Shown: positions 11,259 through 22,489, counted from the stretch's first letter. The stretch: DNA of 64,000 bases from Euglena gracilis (GCA_039621445.1 CP154956.1:12399443-12463442); one strand, 5' to 3'. Made by a program: numbers and translations. The notes: generated by a model not told the origin, from the letters alone.

Positions 11259-11366
11259 CAGAGCGAACAGAGCTAAGGTGGAGGGAAACCTTGCCTGGGA
11301 CAGGAAACCAACCCCCTGGTGTGTGAAAGCAACCACCAACTTCTTCATATCCAGACGTGTCGTGCC
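11259..11366 (-). CDS. Candidate exon 8 of unknown gene
   Basis: 36 codons in phase 0 throughout, reading TTRLDMKKLVVAFTHQGVGF then LSQARFPSTLALFAL, ending at GCTCTG|GTAATG. The acceptor AATGCCTAG has a weak pyrimidine tract. Confidence 0.45.
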
Positions 11367-11411
11367 CTAGGCATTGTGAGCCCAACTGCCAGTGCCGGAG
11401 GTTCCTCCCAC

Positions 11412-11477
11412 TTGCTTCGCAGTTAAGCATGCCTGAGGGGCCCTTCTTTTTGGCCGACTTTTGAAATCTGAAATTTT
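11412..11477 (-). CDS. Candidate exon 7 of unknown gene
   Basis: 22 codons in phase 0 after the strong acceptor CTTTTCCAAACAG, basic in content (KISDFKSRPKRRAPQA). Donor AAGCAA|GTGGGA. Confidence 0.4.
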
Positions 11478-11573
11478 CTGTTTGGAAAAGAACAGGAACC
11501 AGATGAACCCTGGGAATCACAGCCGAGGAAACAATTTTGTGCACCGAAAGGGTGTTTTAAAGAAGCTCGTCAC

Positions 11574-11677
11574 CCCCCTTTCCTCGCCCAGGATTTGAAG
11601 CACATAACTTTGGGGATGAGCGATGGCATTGAGAAATTGAAAGGGTCCATCAACATCGGTGGAGAACGGAAGACATG
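11574..11677 (-). CDS. Candidate exon 6 of unknown gene
   Basis: It enters in phase 1 after GGTGTGTCAG and reads CLPFSTDVDGPFQFLNAIAH then PQSYVLQILGEERG to GGGGG|GTGACG. One of the most protein-like segments of the set. Confidence 0.5.
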
Positions 11678-11793
11678 CTGACACACCTTCTTTCGGTAAT
11701 TTGCAACCCACAGAACAGGCACATGCCACCAGGCAGATGGAGGGCATTGTTCAGCCGAAAAAGGTCTTTCTGTCAATATCCCAAAAAAACCAC

Positions 11794-11910
11794 TTTGTGT
11801 ACTGAGTGCAAGGTCACTCAGGCTCCACAGCCTACCGCCCACGATTCGTCTTATTGTAACAGCCACTTCCTCCCCAGCGCCTGAATAGTTCAAAAGCACC
11901 AACCGAGCTT
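11794..11910 (-). CDS. Candidate exon 5 of unknown gene
   Basis: It enters in phase 1 after GCTGTGCCCAG and reads EARLVLLNYSGAGEEVAVTI then RRIVGGRLWSLSDLALST, ending at ACACAAA|GTGGTT in phase 1. The phase match with both neighbours and the amino-acid content make it one of the better exons. Confidence 0.5.
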
Positions 11911-12029
11911 CTGGGCACAGCAGCGCTCAAACCCCCCTCATCATTCTCCTCTGTCGCCCATCTTCTCACACAGCACGAACACATTCAAATGCATCTGCCA
12001 TTTGAAAGGACATTTGCGCTTAAGCGCAA

Positions 12030-12480
12030 TAGTTTTACCTTGCGCTTAAGCGCCATGTAAAACATTTGCGCTTAAGTGCGAGTTAAAACAGAAGCCCCTG
12101 AGCTTATGGGAGTCCGTCTGATGTGTTACGGTGTGTCAGGGCACCTCCCTGAACGGCCAGTGTGCGGACTTGGTGAGGAAATACATTGCGTCGAAGCGCA
12201 AAGCATCACACAAAAAACTGAGAAGTGCAAACACGCGGCTGGCGTGTAAACTGAATGAACAAACAGTGCTTTGCGTAGGCATGTCCATTGCCCTTCGGCG
12301 CAATGTATTTATTCACCATCCCGCACACTGGCCGTTCAGAGAGGGCCCCTGACACACCGTAACACATCAGAGGGACTCCCATAAGCTCAGGGGCTTCTAT
12401 TATACATTGCGCTTATGTTGACCTTGCGCTTCAGCGCAAGGTAAAACTATTGCGCTTAAGCGCAATGCCCATAAACATTG
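12030..12480. repeat. Foldback element 2 with TTGCGCTTAAGCGCAA motifs
   Basis: Arms of about 78 bp (12091-12168 and 12320-12397) match in inverted orientation with only a few mismatches. Shared landmarks are CCCCTGAGCTTATGGGAGTC, TGATGTGTTACGGTGTGTCA and GAACGGCCAGTGTGCGG. Pairing continues inward (AAATACATTGCG with CGCAATGTATTT) and outward through several AAGCGCAA motifs. It lies inside the predicted intron between exons at 12520 and 11910. Confidence 0.7.
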
Positions 12481-12519
12481 CCTTCTGTGCCCGGCAGTGT
12501 GGGGCCTGGCGTTGCTCAC

Positions 12520-12586
12520 CAGACAGGTCTCTGGGTGGTTCCTGCTGTACCACTCCTCGCACTTCAAGCACCCAGGGATCACAACT
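12520..12586 (-). CDS. Candidate exon 4 of unknown gene
   Basis: It has textbook flanks: CATGTCACAG acceptor and CTGTCTG|GTGAGC donor. It reads CDPWVLEVRGVVQQEPPRDL, phase 0 to phase 1. Another frame is also open across it, but that frame does not join its neighbours. Confidence 0.5.
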
Positions 12587-13253
12587 CTGTGACATGCCGT
12601 TTTTTCCAACTTTTCACAACGTGTATGTAGAGTCAACCCTCTGGATGCCTCAGCAGGCAACCCTTAACGGACATATCGCAGAGCCTAAAAAAGCAACGAA
12701 AAGGGCCAAATTACACCCAGTCTGTGCAGCACCATCCGGGGAACGCATTCAAGGCTTCAAAAACGAGGGACTCGCAACGGGGGTTTTGGCACTTTTTGGG
12801 GAAATTCATGTGTCCCGGACTTCAAACCCAGGGTTTTAAAACTTTTTCAAAATGGTGCACAGGCTGAAAAACGTCAAAATTGGGCCTGTTCCCCGGGTCC
12901 CAACATCGGCAAATGATGCACGTGCCTCTGTGGAGGGTCTTCATGGAACCAGAGGTGGGTGGGTTTCACCGCGGGTCTCGAAAAGTTTGGAAATTTGCGC
13001 CAAAGCGCAAGCTAAAAATCAAACCCTTAAGTGCGAGTTTGGCCGCCTAAGCCGCTGGCACCTGAAAACAGGCAAACAAGCGCAAATCCAGTTGGGAAGG
13101 ACTTTTTCAACCAAAGTTTTTTAAGGTGACCCAAAAACCACGGAAAAGAGGCTATTTGGTCTTTTTCTTCACCCCATTCTTCAAAAAAAAATTCGGTCCA
13201 GTCCGTGTTTGCCAGGCTGCTGCAGCGTCAAGCATTCGTCACATTCATCATAC

Positions 13254-13307
13254 AAGCGCCTCTTCCAAATATATACACGTCTTCTTTTCCGTTAATTTAG
13301 CTGGATT
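13254..13307 (-). CDS. Candidate exon 3 of unknown gene
   Basis: 18 codons (NPAKLTEKKTCIYLEEAL) between ATCTTTGGCAG and GCGCTT|GTATGA, phase 0 at both ends. Another frame across the same bases is also open. Confidence 0.35.
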
Positions 13308-13389
13308 CTGCCAAAGATAACGAGAATCTTCTGGTCATGGATTTATGAACCACAATTTTTTAACCCGGCCGGCTGGAAAAAAAGCCTAC

Positions 13390-13490
13390 AAGGGAAGGGC
13401 CTGCAGGCTTGCCTGCTGCACTGGGCTTGTCCCCAAAACCCAACGAACAGAACACCACAAGGGGACCACTTAAAAGCGTCTGCAGCTGAA
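13390..13490 (-). CDS. Candidate exon 2 of unknown gene
   Basis: A strong acceptor (TTTTTTTTTCACAG) leads into phase 1 and reads QLQTLLSGPLVVFCSLGFGD then KPSAAGKPAGPSL, ending at CCTT|GTAGGC in phase 0. Confidence 0.5.
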
Positions 13491-14151
13491 CTGTGAAAAA
13501 AAAACCCCAAACACTTGAAAACGATTATCCTCACTGCGTGAGAATTGCCCAATTGTGATTTCTGTGAGTGATTTCTGTGAGTCGGTCGATGATTGGCAAC
13601 ACCTTTCTGCGCAGAACCAACCACTCTAAACAGGTTGACCGGTGGTGAATCGGTTCGCTCACCTCGTTAGACACTCCACTTTTGTCCTGGCCAACGGTTC
13701 GATGTTTATATGTTTATGTTCGATGTTCATATATATGCGTTTATACTGATGTTTTATGACCGTGACCTTTTACATCGACATATTTGGGACCTGCTGCTTG
13801 GAAAATGGTTTGCTTAGGATGGGGTGATATCCCCCACCCCCCCAACCATTTTGACCAGAGGGGTGGCTAGACCAGGGCGTCATTTAAATCGGAGAGGACG
13901 GAGGGTCCAGCCAGCCAGCCCCAGCCAACAACATAATTCCGCCCTGGAACCCTCCCCCCTATTCACCAGGAAATTTCTAAAGCCACCAAACCCCCCTGCC
14001 CCCCTGGGGGGTCCAGCCAGCCATCGCCTTTTTCCCAGCCAGCAGCTCCCAGCCAGGCTGCAGAACCCCCCCCACCGGGGTCCAGTGGTAACAACAGGCA
14101 TTACATTGTTTGATTAAAGCATTCTCATTGGAAATGAAGCAGAGCACAAAC

Positions 14152-14333
14152 CTGCACGGGTTTTGATTTGAGTGAATTCCGCTTCCTTTCGCACGATGAT
14201 GTCCTGCAGGTGTGAACACTTGTCCCGCCAAAACCTTGCATCAAATGCATCCTTGCATCCAGACACCCAGCGTTTCAACTCCCAAGACCTTTCCAGTCTG
14301 CAGTTTTCAAAAACAATTGCGACAACACAAATC
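14152..14333 (-). CDS. Candidate exon 1 of the traced set, unknown gene
   Basis: 182 nt reading CVVAIVFENCRLERSWELKR then WVSGCKDAFDARFWRDKCSH and QDIIVRKEAEFTQIKTR. It is bounded by GACGCAG and CGTGCAG|GTTTGT (phase 2 to phase 1). Its upstream partner is not identified. Confidence 0.5.
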
Positions 14334-14499
14334 CTGCGTCACATCCTTGAAAAGAAAGGGGTCAAAATTCAGTCAAAGAAATGCAAGGGTGGCCGCTAAC
14401 ATCCCTCAAATTCACTGCGGCACTGCATTTGCGCTTGAGTTAAAACAGAATCCTTGTTCCATTTGAAACACAAACAAAAAATTCACACTGAAAAAAATC

Positions 14500-14690
14500 T
14501 ACACAGGGGGGATTAACTCCCCGCAAAACAACCCAAAAAACACAAAATAAACCCCCCCCAATTAGAAGCCCCCCCCCCCCAAAACACCCCCCCCAAATAG
14601 ACACCCCCCCCCCCTCGGGTTTCCCGCCAAAAATCCAAATAACACCCCACACCCCCCCCGGCGAAGCCGGGGGGAAATTTGACGAAAAAA
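14500..14690. repeat. C-run low-complexity DNA
   Basis: C homopolymers alternate with short AATTAGAAGC / AAATAGACAC words. A related AATTAGAAGCC segment lies at about 14893-14905. The minus strand has G-quadruplex potential. Confidence 0.5.
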
Positions 14691-14699
14691 ATTCCGAAA

Positions 14700-14880
14700 A
14701 AAGGCGAAAAACTCGAAAATTCTCAACGAAAAAAGGTCGACATTGGGAACAAAAGTGATATCTAGTATCCTTGAAACATGGCCTATCCACCCAAAAACTA
14801 GAATAAATGCGTCTTGCAATTTTTTAAACTTGGACCCCGTTCGATCCCCGGATCGACCGCCGGCCGAAGTTTTTCCTTTA
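14700..14880 (+). repeat. Dispersed repeat family B, copy 3
   Basis: Core GTGATATCTAGTATCCTTG, CCTATCCACCC, then CCCCGTTCGATCCCC in place of the TTGGTTCGATGCC box. Confidence 0.5.
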
Positions 14881-15939
14881 AACAAAGGGTACCCAATTAG
14901 AAGCCCCCCCCCCCTCGGGTTTTCCGCAGAGTGACCGAATAGTAGCCCCGGGGGGCTTCTAATTGGGGGGGGTTTAACACAAAGCTCATTGTTGGGTCCA
15001 TTGCTGGAAACCTCCAGGGGGGTTCTTATTTATGGGGCGGTCTTATTTTTAGTTTTTGCTTGACTGACCCAGGCCTGAAAAAAGCATCACTTTCCAGGTT
15101 CCAAGAACACAAAAAATTTTCCTTTGGCATTTCGTGCCATGTGCATACCGTGCCTTTTTGAGCTTCAAAAATCTAAAATTTTTGAAATTTCATCAATTCT
15201 GTGTCAGAAATTGGGGTTTTTGGTAATTCTTTAGGGAAATTTTTCACCCTCCACACTTTGCGTCTTCAGGGGGGACTCATTTTGGGGGGGTTGTTTTTGG
15301 ATTTTTGCTCGATCGGCCCAATGGGGGGGGGTCTTATTTTTGGGTTTTGGGGGGGTTCATTTTAGGGGGTCATATAAAAAGGGGGCGGCAGGCCAGTTCT
15401 ATTGTGGGCAATTCATCTCTTTAAGAACCTCAAGGGGTTGCTGAGCCAGAATTTGGACACCCCCCTCCTCCCCCCTGTGGTGCCAAAGGGATTTTTATTG
15501 CATTAAAGGCCCGCCCTGGCTTTTGATGTGGCATCACGCTTCTGACAAGCTTCTGGATATTATTTATCTAGGTGTCGTTTTTTTCACGATGACAGTATTT
15601 CTTCCTATGACAATATACGGGTCAGGGTGGGCAATTTCAACCACAGATTATCGCAATATCCTGGACCCGTTTCTGGCCACTGGACCAGGTTTTGTGTGGT
15701 GCTGAGCTCCTTCTCTGCCTGATGGTGCTGGGCAACCCGGCACCCTGCCCGGCGCAGTCCGGCCCGGACGGGTCCGGTCTGGCAGTTGGCCCTGGGCATC
15801 TATATGGGGTGATAGAGGGTCCCTGGGGGTTTATTTTAGGTCCCCAGTGATTTCCTATCCATCCAAAATCGCCCAAAAATGGCCAAAATGGGCTGTATGT
15901 GTGGCCGGGCGTGCAGCAGGTATTTGTGACTTTTAAGGA
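14881..15939. other. No gene recognised
   Basis: Mixed G-run and T-rich DNA. GGTCTTATTTTTGGG-type words recur between 15020 and 15370. Nothing coding can be supported. Confidence 0.4.
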
Positions 15940-16290
15940 GCCTTGAAAAAAACTTAAAATGTCTTGAAATGCCTTGAAATACCGAAAAATTTGGGCTGGC
16001 AGAATTGTCTCCGACCAAAGCGAGAAATGAAACTGCAAAATTTCGGCAAAAACAGACAAACTCTGGGAAGAGAAAGGATTCCTGACACCGTTGGAACATT
16101 GTCCATCCAGCCAAAATTCAAAAAAAATGTGTGTTTCGACTTCTTTGATTTTGGACCACGTTAGAAATCAAAACGTTGGTTCGATGCCCAGACAGCCTTT
16201 GGACCGCCCTGGATAATGGTGTCTGAAACGGCTTTGAATTCTTGAAAATATTGTGATTTTTTCCCTCCAAGAAATTATGCCTGGCGCGCA
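15940..16290 (+). repeat. Dispersed repeat family B, copy 4
   Basis: The copy contains GGAACATTGTCCATCCAGCC, TTGGTTCGATGCCC and a TTGAAAATATTG tail, matching the copies at 6080 and 18440. Confidence 0.6.
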
Positions 16291-16379
16291 GCTGGACCTG
16301 GGGGCTCATTCAGGGTAATAGAGGATCCCTAGGACTTAATATTAAATCCCCAGGGATTTTCTGTGTTTGGCCACCATTT

Positions 16380-16610
16380 TGGAAATCTTGGAGAACTGGC
16401 CATAACTCAGGTGAAAAAAAAATGTTGTTAGATAGGCTGTTCCAAGTAAATTACTTCAGGTTTTTAGGTTTTAGGTTGCTGGACATTTGCTTTGATTTTG
16501 CTTCATCTTTGAGATATTTTGGAAACAGCGATTTTTTTATGAACAACCCAAAAAAAATGGCCCCGGAAATTGGCCAAAACTTGCCGAAAAATGGCCGTAT
16601 TAACCCCCCC
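16380..16610 (+). repeat. Dispersed repeat family A, diverged copy
   Basis: Shared words are GGCCATAACTC, GGACATTTGCTTTGATTT and TTTGAGATATTTTGGAAAC, as in the repeats at 1-665. Confidence 0.45.
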
Positions 16611-16613
16611 TAA

Positions 16614-16985
16614 AAAGTGCGCAGTACCCTAATCATGCGCACTGCCCTAATAAGTGCACCCCCCAAGGGTCCGAAAATACCTACTACTACCTACTGCTAC
16701 TACCTACTACTACCTACTACCTCCCTAAAAAGTGGGCACTCCCCCACAGGAGAAATCACTGTCACTTCTCAGGTCGGAAAAACACACACAATCCTCAGAA
16801 CTGTCTCAGACCAAATATTTCCATCATCCAAGCCCAAATTTGACACATAATCATTTGATTCACTGCTTGGCATCACAAAAGAGGAGGGAATGGAGAGAAA
16901 GTGGGGGAAAAGTGCATTTTCGGCTTTGCCCTAAGAAGTGCGCAGTGCCCTGATAAGTGCGCACCCCTGGGGTCCGAAACTACGT
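16614..16985. repeat. Flanking direct repeats and a CTA microsatellite
   Basis: AAGTGCGCAGTRCCCTRAT...GGGTCCGAAA occurs at about 16615-16677 and 16935-16980. Between them is a (CTACTAC)n microsatellite at 16680-16727. No coding content. Confidence 0.45.
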
Positions 16986-16999
16986 CCTTAAAATGTGCG

Positions 17000-17420
17000 C
17001 ACCCGTGCACTTATTGGGGGGGGGTGACCACGAGGACCAATGTATTTTTACACATTAAATAAAAAATGACATTGACTGCCATGCATTTTGTTTTGCCCAA
17101 ACAATGTTGGCCAACATTATTCAGCTTGCAACTCCTCCCCTCCGCCTTAGTTCATCTTTTTTCAAACCCAAACTTATCATTAATTAATTAAACCATTGGT
17201 GTATTCCTCACTTTTCGTGTTTCTCCATTCAATCCCAAACGCCATGTCAACCTGTCAAAGAATGCAGCTCTGCGGATTATCACCATGACCCCGGCCCCAT
17301 TGCTGGAATTTTGCTTTCAATTGCGAGCGACTGGATCCTGGCTTCCCGAATCACCTCCGGTTCCCTGCCCTCCCCTTCTGCCTTCCCTGCCCTCCCCATG
17401 CCAGGCCCGAGTATTCGGGA
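17000..17420. other. No gene recognised
   Basis: Ordinary mixed-composition DNA with a G run at 17019. Nothing supportable. Confidence 0.35.
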
Positions 17421-17429
17421 TACTCACCA

Positions 17430-17580
17430 TATATACTGTGTAATAGTGGGACCCAGCGCCTGCCCTGTATATTGTGGGAGGGGGTCCCACATTTTTTGTT
17501 TAAAAAGTGTGGGACCCTGCGCCTGCCCTGTATTTTGTGGGACCCCTGTCCGCGGTACATGCAGGGCAGGCGGAAAATGG
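17430..17580. repeat. Direct repeat, CAGCGCCTGCCCTGTAT units
   Basis: GTGGGACCC-GCGCCTGCCCTGTAT-TTGTGGGA occurs twice (about 17447 and 17510). A reverse-complement relative lies near 19135-19160. Confidence 0.5.
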
Positions 17581-17654
17581 TAAGGGGTAACGAGTTTTGA
17601 TTCGGATGTATCATAATATCAAATTGGTCGCCAATGGAAATTGGTAGACACGTC

Positions 17655-18210
17655 TGAAGCCATGTTACCCAACAATCGAAAGCCCTTCTCAAGGGCTTTT
17701 GACAGATGACACAGAATTCAACCATAATGCACAGAGCTCTTATTTTCAGCGATCGTGTATTCCAAAATTTGACGTCTTAATTTGTCAAATCCCACAGCTC
17801 AGGTGCCATATAGCATATCAAACGAAAGCTCTGCCCAAGACCTTTCGCTTTGGAACCCACATAACTCAGCCACACTGCACAGCGCTCCCTAAAACAGTTG
17901 GGCAACAAAGGTGATTGCCATCCAAGAGCGGTTGGGCAGCACAAGGGATTTTGTAATTTTGGGGCCCTGAAACAATTTGGGCAACGAAGGGGATTGCCAT
18001 CCAAAACGGTTGGGCAGCACGCACAAGGGATAATGTTATTTTGGGGCCCTGAAACAGTTGGGCAACAAAGGGGACTGCCATCCAAAACGGTGATTGCATT
18101 TTCCGACCCTGTTGGTAAATTTGAAATTCCCCCTTTTAGCTGCCATGTTGCCCATCGATCGAAAGCCCTTCTCAAGGGCTTTCAGCAGATTGCAGATGAC
18201 CTTAGATTTC
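17655..18210. repeat. Nested direct repeats around an 84-bp tandem
   Basis: An approximately 84-bp unit (CAGTTGGGCAACAAAGGGGA ... GGGGCCCTGAAA) occurs about 2.5 times between 17897 and 18092. It is flanked by two copies of a segment with the small palindrome AAGCCCTTCTCAAGGGCTT (about 17680 and 18167). Confidence 0.6.
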
Positions 18211-18401
18211 AGCCGTCTTCGGCCAGAAATTGGGTTTTTTTGTGCGATAATTTCCTTTTGCCAAACTTGGGGATTTTCTGAAATAGAATACCATGCAGCA
18301 CCCCCCAAAAACTTCTCAAATATGATTACCACATGTCCACAAAACCTTCTGGACACTTTTTTGGCACTTTCTCTTTTGGGCCTGGTCTGCTGTTTTTCCA
18401 C

Positions 18402-18466
18402 ACATATTTCGGTATATGAGGAATCCCCCTTATTCAGCCTGAATAAGGGGGATACCCACGAAATAT
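18402..18466. repeat. Palindrome with 15-bp perfect arms
   Basis: ATCCCCCTTATTCAG (18423-18437) and its exact complement (18439-18453) are separated by one base. Outside this, ACATATTTCG pairs with CGAAATATGT. Confidence 0.65.
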
Positions 18467-18790
18467 GTATGAAAAAAAATCGGACCGGCAGAAATATCTC
18501 CAACTGAGCAAAAAATGGAGGTGCAAAATTTTGGCAAAAACAGCCAACTGAAGAAAAATGATTTCTGGCATCCCTGGAACGTTGTCCATCCAACAAAACT
18601 CGAAAATATACTTTTTGAATTTAGAGTGTGGGCCAGGTGCAAAATCAAAAAGGTTGGTTCGATGCCTGCAAAGCCCTTGGAACGCCATGGAAATAAAAGG
18701 CTTTACATAAAAAAGGCTCAAAATGCTTTAAAAGGCCATAATTTTTTGTAAATCTTTTTTTTGCCTGAAAATTAGCAATGCCAGCTTCGG
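18440..18790 (+). repeat. Dispersed repeat family B, copy 5
   Basis: Core TGATTTCTGGCATCCCTGGA, GTCCATCCAAC, TTGGTTCGATGCC. Confidence 0.6.
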
Positions 18791-19256
18791 ACGTTTCCTT
18801 TTGAAAAAAAAAAGTTTCGTCTTACCCCCCCAAAAAACGGCCAAAAACGGCCAAAAAAAAACACGCACAAAACTGAGCCAAAGCACAATCCAGGTGTGTC
18901 CGCGGCCAAAACGGTGAGTGGAGGGCGATAGAGGGTCTCCAGGGGCACACTTCTTGCAAAAAGCTTTCAGAGATAATGTTTCTTCGCGTTTTCTCGAGCT
19001 TTTTTTGAAAATCGATTTTTGACTGAAAATCTCACCCCAGCGAAATGGCAGAGTCGAAACTTGGGCCGGGGTTGGATAATCCTGCCCAGATTAGACCACT
19101 TATTCAGCCGATATACACTTATAGCCCGAGCATACCCACAAAATACAGGGCAGGCGATCGGACCCCCACATGCTGCACTGTCAACCTTGTTTTAGGGAGA
19201 GCACACAACAAACACAAGAAAAGGAAGCAGTTGAAAGGAAAGAAGACGCTGGAACA

Positions 19257-19499
19257 TCAATTCTGCTGAACATATTGTTGAACGCACAGCTCTTTCTCAA
19301 GTCGTAACATCTTGGAGAGTCGGAGAGCTTGTTGAAGCTTCGTCGTCAAATCGTTCAACTCAGAATCCCGTTTCCAAAGGCATGTCCCACATTTGGAGTC
19401 AATTGCATTCGGCAACAAAGCGGCGTTTGTAACATTTCCCAACTGCAGAACTTTCAACAAAGATGGCTGAGCCAAAAAGTCAAAAGCGGGCAAAGCCAT
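19257..19499 (-). CDS. Candidate exon, possibly first, product unknown
   Basis: An 80-codon open frame starting ATG reads MALPAFDFLAQPSLLKVLQL then NAALLPNAIDSKCGTCLWKR and a helical run KLQQALRLSKMLRLEKEL. Composition is unlike the surrounding low-complexity DNA. Two GT donors near its end (for example TAT|GTTCAG) are possible. It could be the first coding exon of the gene traced below 14333, but the exons between are not found. No family is recognised. Confidence 0.35.
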   Translation of the reverse strand: MALPAFDFLAQPSLLKVLQLGNVTNAALLPNAIDSKCGTCLWKRDSELNDLTTKLQQALRLSKMLRLEKELCVQQYVQQN

Positions 19500-19629
19500 C
19501 GATCAATATCGACCTCAGCAAAGGATATTGAAGGACGCCGGTTAGATGGCCCAGCTTGAAAAAAACGTGCCAGCAAGACGAGCGCGTGTGGGGGGGGGGG
19601 ACTCACCCCCATAGTGGGCGTTTTTTTGT

Positions 19630-20320
<691 letters not shown>

Positions 20321-20329
20321 CCCCCCCTA

Positions 20330-21235
20330 GGGTCCGAAAATCACCCGAACCGGGGGCCCCCCTTCCGAAACTAAAATCATTTTCTTAACCCCCCGTTCTG
20401 AACAAACAATTTGAAGAATCAAAATGCCCAAAAATGGTCACAACCTCCCAATGCACTGGAATTTTATGATTTTGCCATTTTTGCAAGGAATTTTTTCAAA
20501 ATCCCCAGGTCCAAAATGATTCTTGCATTCAAAAATTTTTCCATGCAAAACCTAGTGGGTGTTTTTTTTTTATTTAAAAAAACATTGTTAGAATTTAAAA
20601 AAAAAAACAATGGGGTAAGGTCTGTGGGGGGGGGTCCAGCTTGTTGTCACATTGGATTGGACTCTCCCCAAAGAACAAAGCTGGGTTGGAATGGCAAATG
20701 CAGGGATTTCTTTCAAGCAAAAGCTTTTACATCAAGACCGTGGTTCTAAAGCAGACTCTGCCCAAACAAAGCACAGAGTCCGTCTCTCAAATCTGTGTCA
20801 CAGTTGGATAAGCCTGGTTTACCTGACCATTCGGGTTCGTGCCAGGCCCATACAGTTCCCCCCCCAAAATCAGGCACTCATTTTTTGGGGGGGGAAACAA
20901 TCAGTCAGAATTCAAAGGAAATTTAACCAAAAACATGAAAAACAGCCAAAATTTTTTCTGGCATGTTTAGCGCCAGGTCACTTTAGTGGTTTTTTGCCTA
21001 CCACCCCCGGGGGGCTGTGTTTACCCCTGTGAACCCCATCACCCAGGTTGTAACATTTCTTCAGCAAATTGTGTAAATAAACCCCAGCAACCCCAGCCAA
21101 AATTCAACCCAAAGTTCAAGATTACCCCCTGTGAAATTGCCAGAGTTTGATGCCGGGGGTGACTGGTTTTTTCAGAGTGACTCACTACTGGCTGTTGCTG
21201 ATTTGATTTCAATGTCCTGTAACCTTCTTTCCAAA
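20330..21235. other. No firm gene
   Basis: An open plus-strand stretch near 20650-20850 has some protein-like content but no paired splice sites. The rest is T-rich and G-run DNA, with a CCAGGTCACTTT word shared with 2266-2525. Confidence 0.3.
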
Positions 21236-21725
21236 TCGGGGACCCCCTTCCGAAACAAGGGGGGGGGTGGGGGACCCCCTTCCGAAACTGGGGGGGTGGG
21301 GGGGGCTCCCAGATCTGCCTGGGGGGGGGGGTTGTGGGCCGACCCTAGGGTCGGCCCACGGTCGCCAAAGGTCACTATGGGGATTTCCTACTCTTAGTAC
21401 TTTTGCATTGTAGCGCCGTAGGCAACTGTTCGGCAGCCCTAAAATAACAAAATCCCTTGTGTGTGCAACTCCTTTTGTGTGTATGTTGCGCTAATTTGCC
21501 CTGGAGCGCATTTTTTGACATCGACCTTTGGCGACCATGGCGACCTTTGGCGACCTTTGGCGACCGTGGGCCGACCCTGGGGTCGGCCCACAACCCCCCC
21601 CCCCCAGGCCAGATCTACCCCCCGGGTGGGGGGGACCCCCCTTCCGAAACTAGGGGGGTGTCGGGGGCCCGCCTCCGAAACCGGGGGGGGGGGGGTGTGG
21701 GGACCCCCCTTCCGAAACTAGGGTC
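21236..21725. repeat. Foldback element flanked by GGACCCCCTTCCGAAAC repeats
   Basis: Inverted arms at about 21311-21373 and 21552-21616 (AGATCT, G run, GTGGGCCGACCC..., CGCCAAAGGTC) match with very few differences. Each arm carries a further palindrome (26 bp, at 21335-21360 in the left arm). GGACCCCCTTCCGAAAC occurs about five times outside the arms. No clear target-site duplication is seen. Confidence 0.6.
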
Positions 21726-21789
21726 AAAAGGTCAATTTTTCTTTAATTTCACAAAAACGTTGGGGAATCAAAAGAAATGTCCAACACCT

Positions 21790-22050
21790 AAATTGAAGCC
21801 CTCAAAATGCCCTATCTAACAGTATTTTGATTTCCTGACAACTCCCCACCTGTCCGAATTATGCTCATTTCTGGCCATTTTGCCAAAATTTCATTTCAAA
21901 ATCATCATTCTCCTCCATCAGTTTTTTCTTGGGGGTGCAACATTCCAACAGCCAATCCTATTTCTGGCCATTTCCAAATGCAACATCACCAGTTAACCTC
22001 AACCTGCCAAAAACCTTTCAAAAACGGGGGATGTCGGCCAGTGACCAAGT
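21790..22050 (-). repeat. Family A relative, reverse orientation
   Basis: ACAGTATTTTGATTTCC then AACTCCCC and GGCCATTTTGCCAAAA read as a reversed, diverged family A repeat. Confidence 0.35.
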
Positions 22051-22149
22051 GATTGCATTCCCCGGACTGAGTCTGACAAACTCGGGGGGGGGGGTGCAGC
22101 CAAACTGGAGGCTAGGCAGTCGAGTTCGGGTCCCAAAACCCCCCCTCCT

Positions 22150-22330
22150 CCCAGTGAGTTTGGACCTCGACAGGGGGGTCCTGTGGAACCCCCCTGTGCC
22201 TGGGCTCCCCCCTTTGGTAGTCCAGACCGGACCCACCCTCCCCCCTTGCCCCTCAAAGCAGTCGGGTGAGTTCGCAACTCGACAGGGGTGGGGGTCACAA
22301 ACCCCCCCCTGTGCTTGGGCTCCTGGAAAC
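22150..22330 (+). repeat. Direct duplication, about 110 bp period
   Basis: GTGAGTTTGGACCTCGACAG...CCCCCCTGTGCCTGGGCTCC is repeated as GTGAGTTCGCAACTCGACAG...CCCCCCTGTGCTTGGGCTCC. Confidence 0.5.
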
Positions 22331-22489
22331 TGCTGACTAGAAAAAAGGTGCTGTACCACGGGGGGAGGCAGAACATGCCCATCCCACAGCACCGAACAGA
22401 GCCCAGTTATGGCAAGGTAGGGTGGTTCTAACAGGAAAAAAATTCCCTCTTAGCAAATTAAATGCAAAAACAATAGGGGAAAAATGACC

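Larger units (their letters stand above)
9270..14333 (-). other. Intron-rich gene on the minus strand, product unknown
   Basis: Fourteen protein-like segments between 14333 and 9270 begin after AG, end before GT, and join without breaking phase. In order the exons are 14333-14152, 13490-13390, 13307-13254, 12586-12520, 11910-11794, 11677-11574, 11477-11412, 11366-11259, 10573-10503, 10351-10212, 10113-10049, 10013-9736, 9623-9531 with 9457-9393, then 9340-9270. Introns range from 35 nt to about 680 nt. Phase agreement was used in choosing sites, so it is only partly independent evidence. The protein looks helical, with no motif I recognise. Start and end of the gene are not found, and 19499-19257 may hold an upstream exon. 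The overall gene is more certain than any single junction. Confidence 0.45.
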
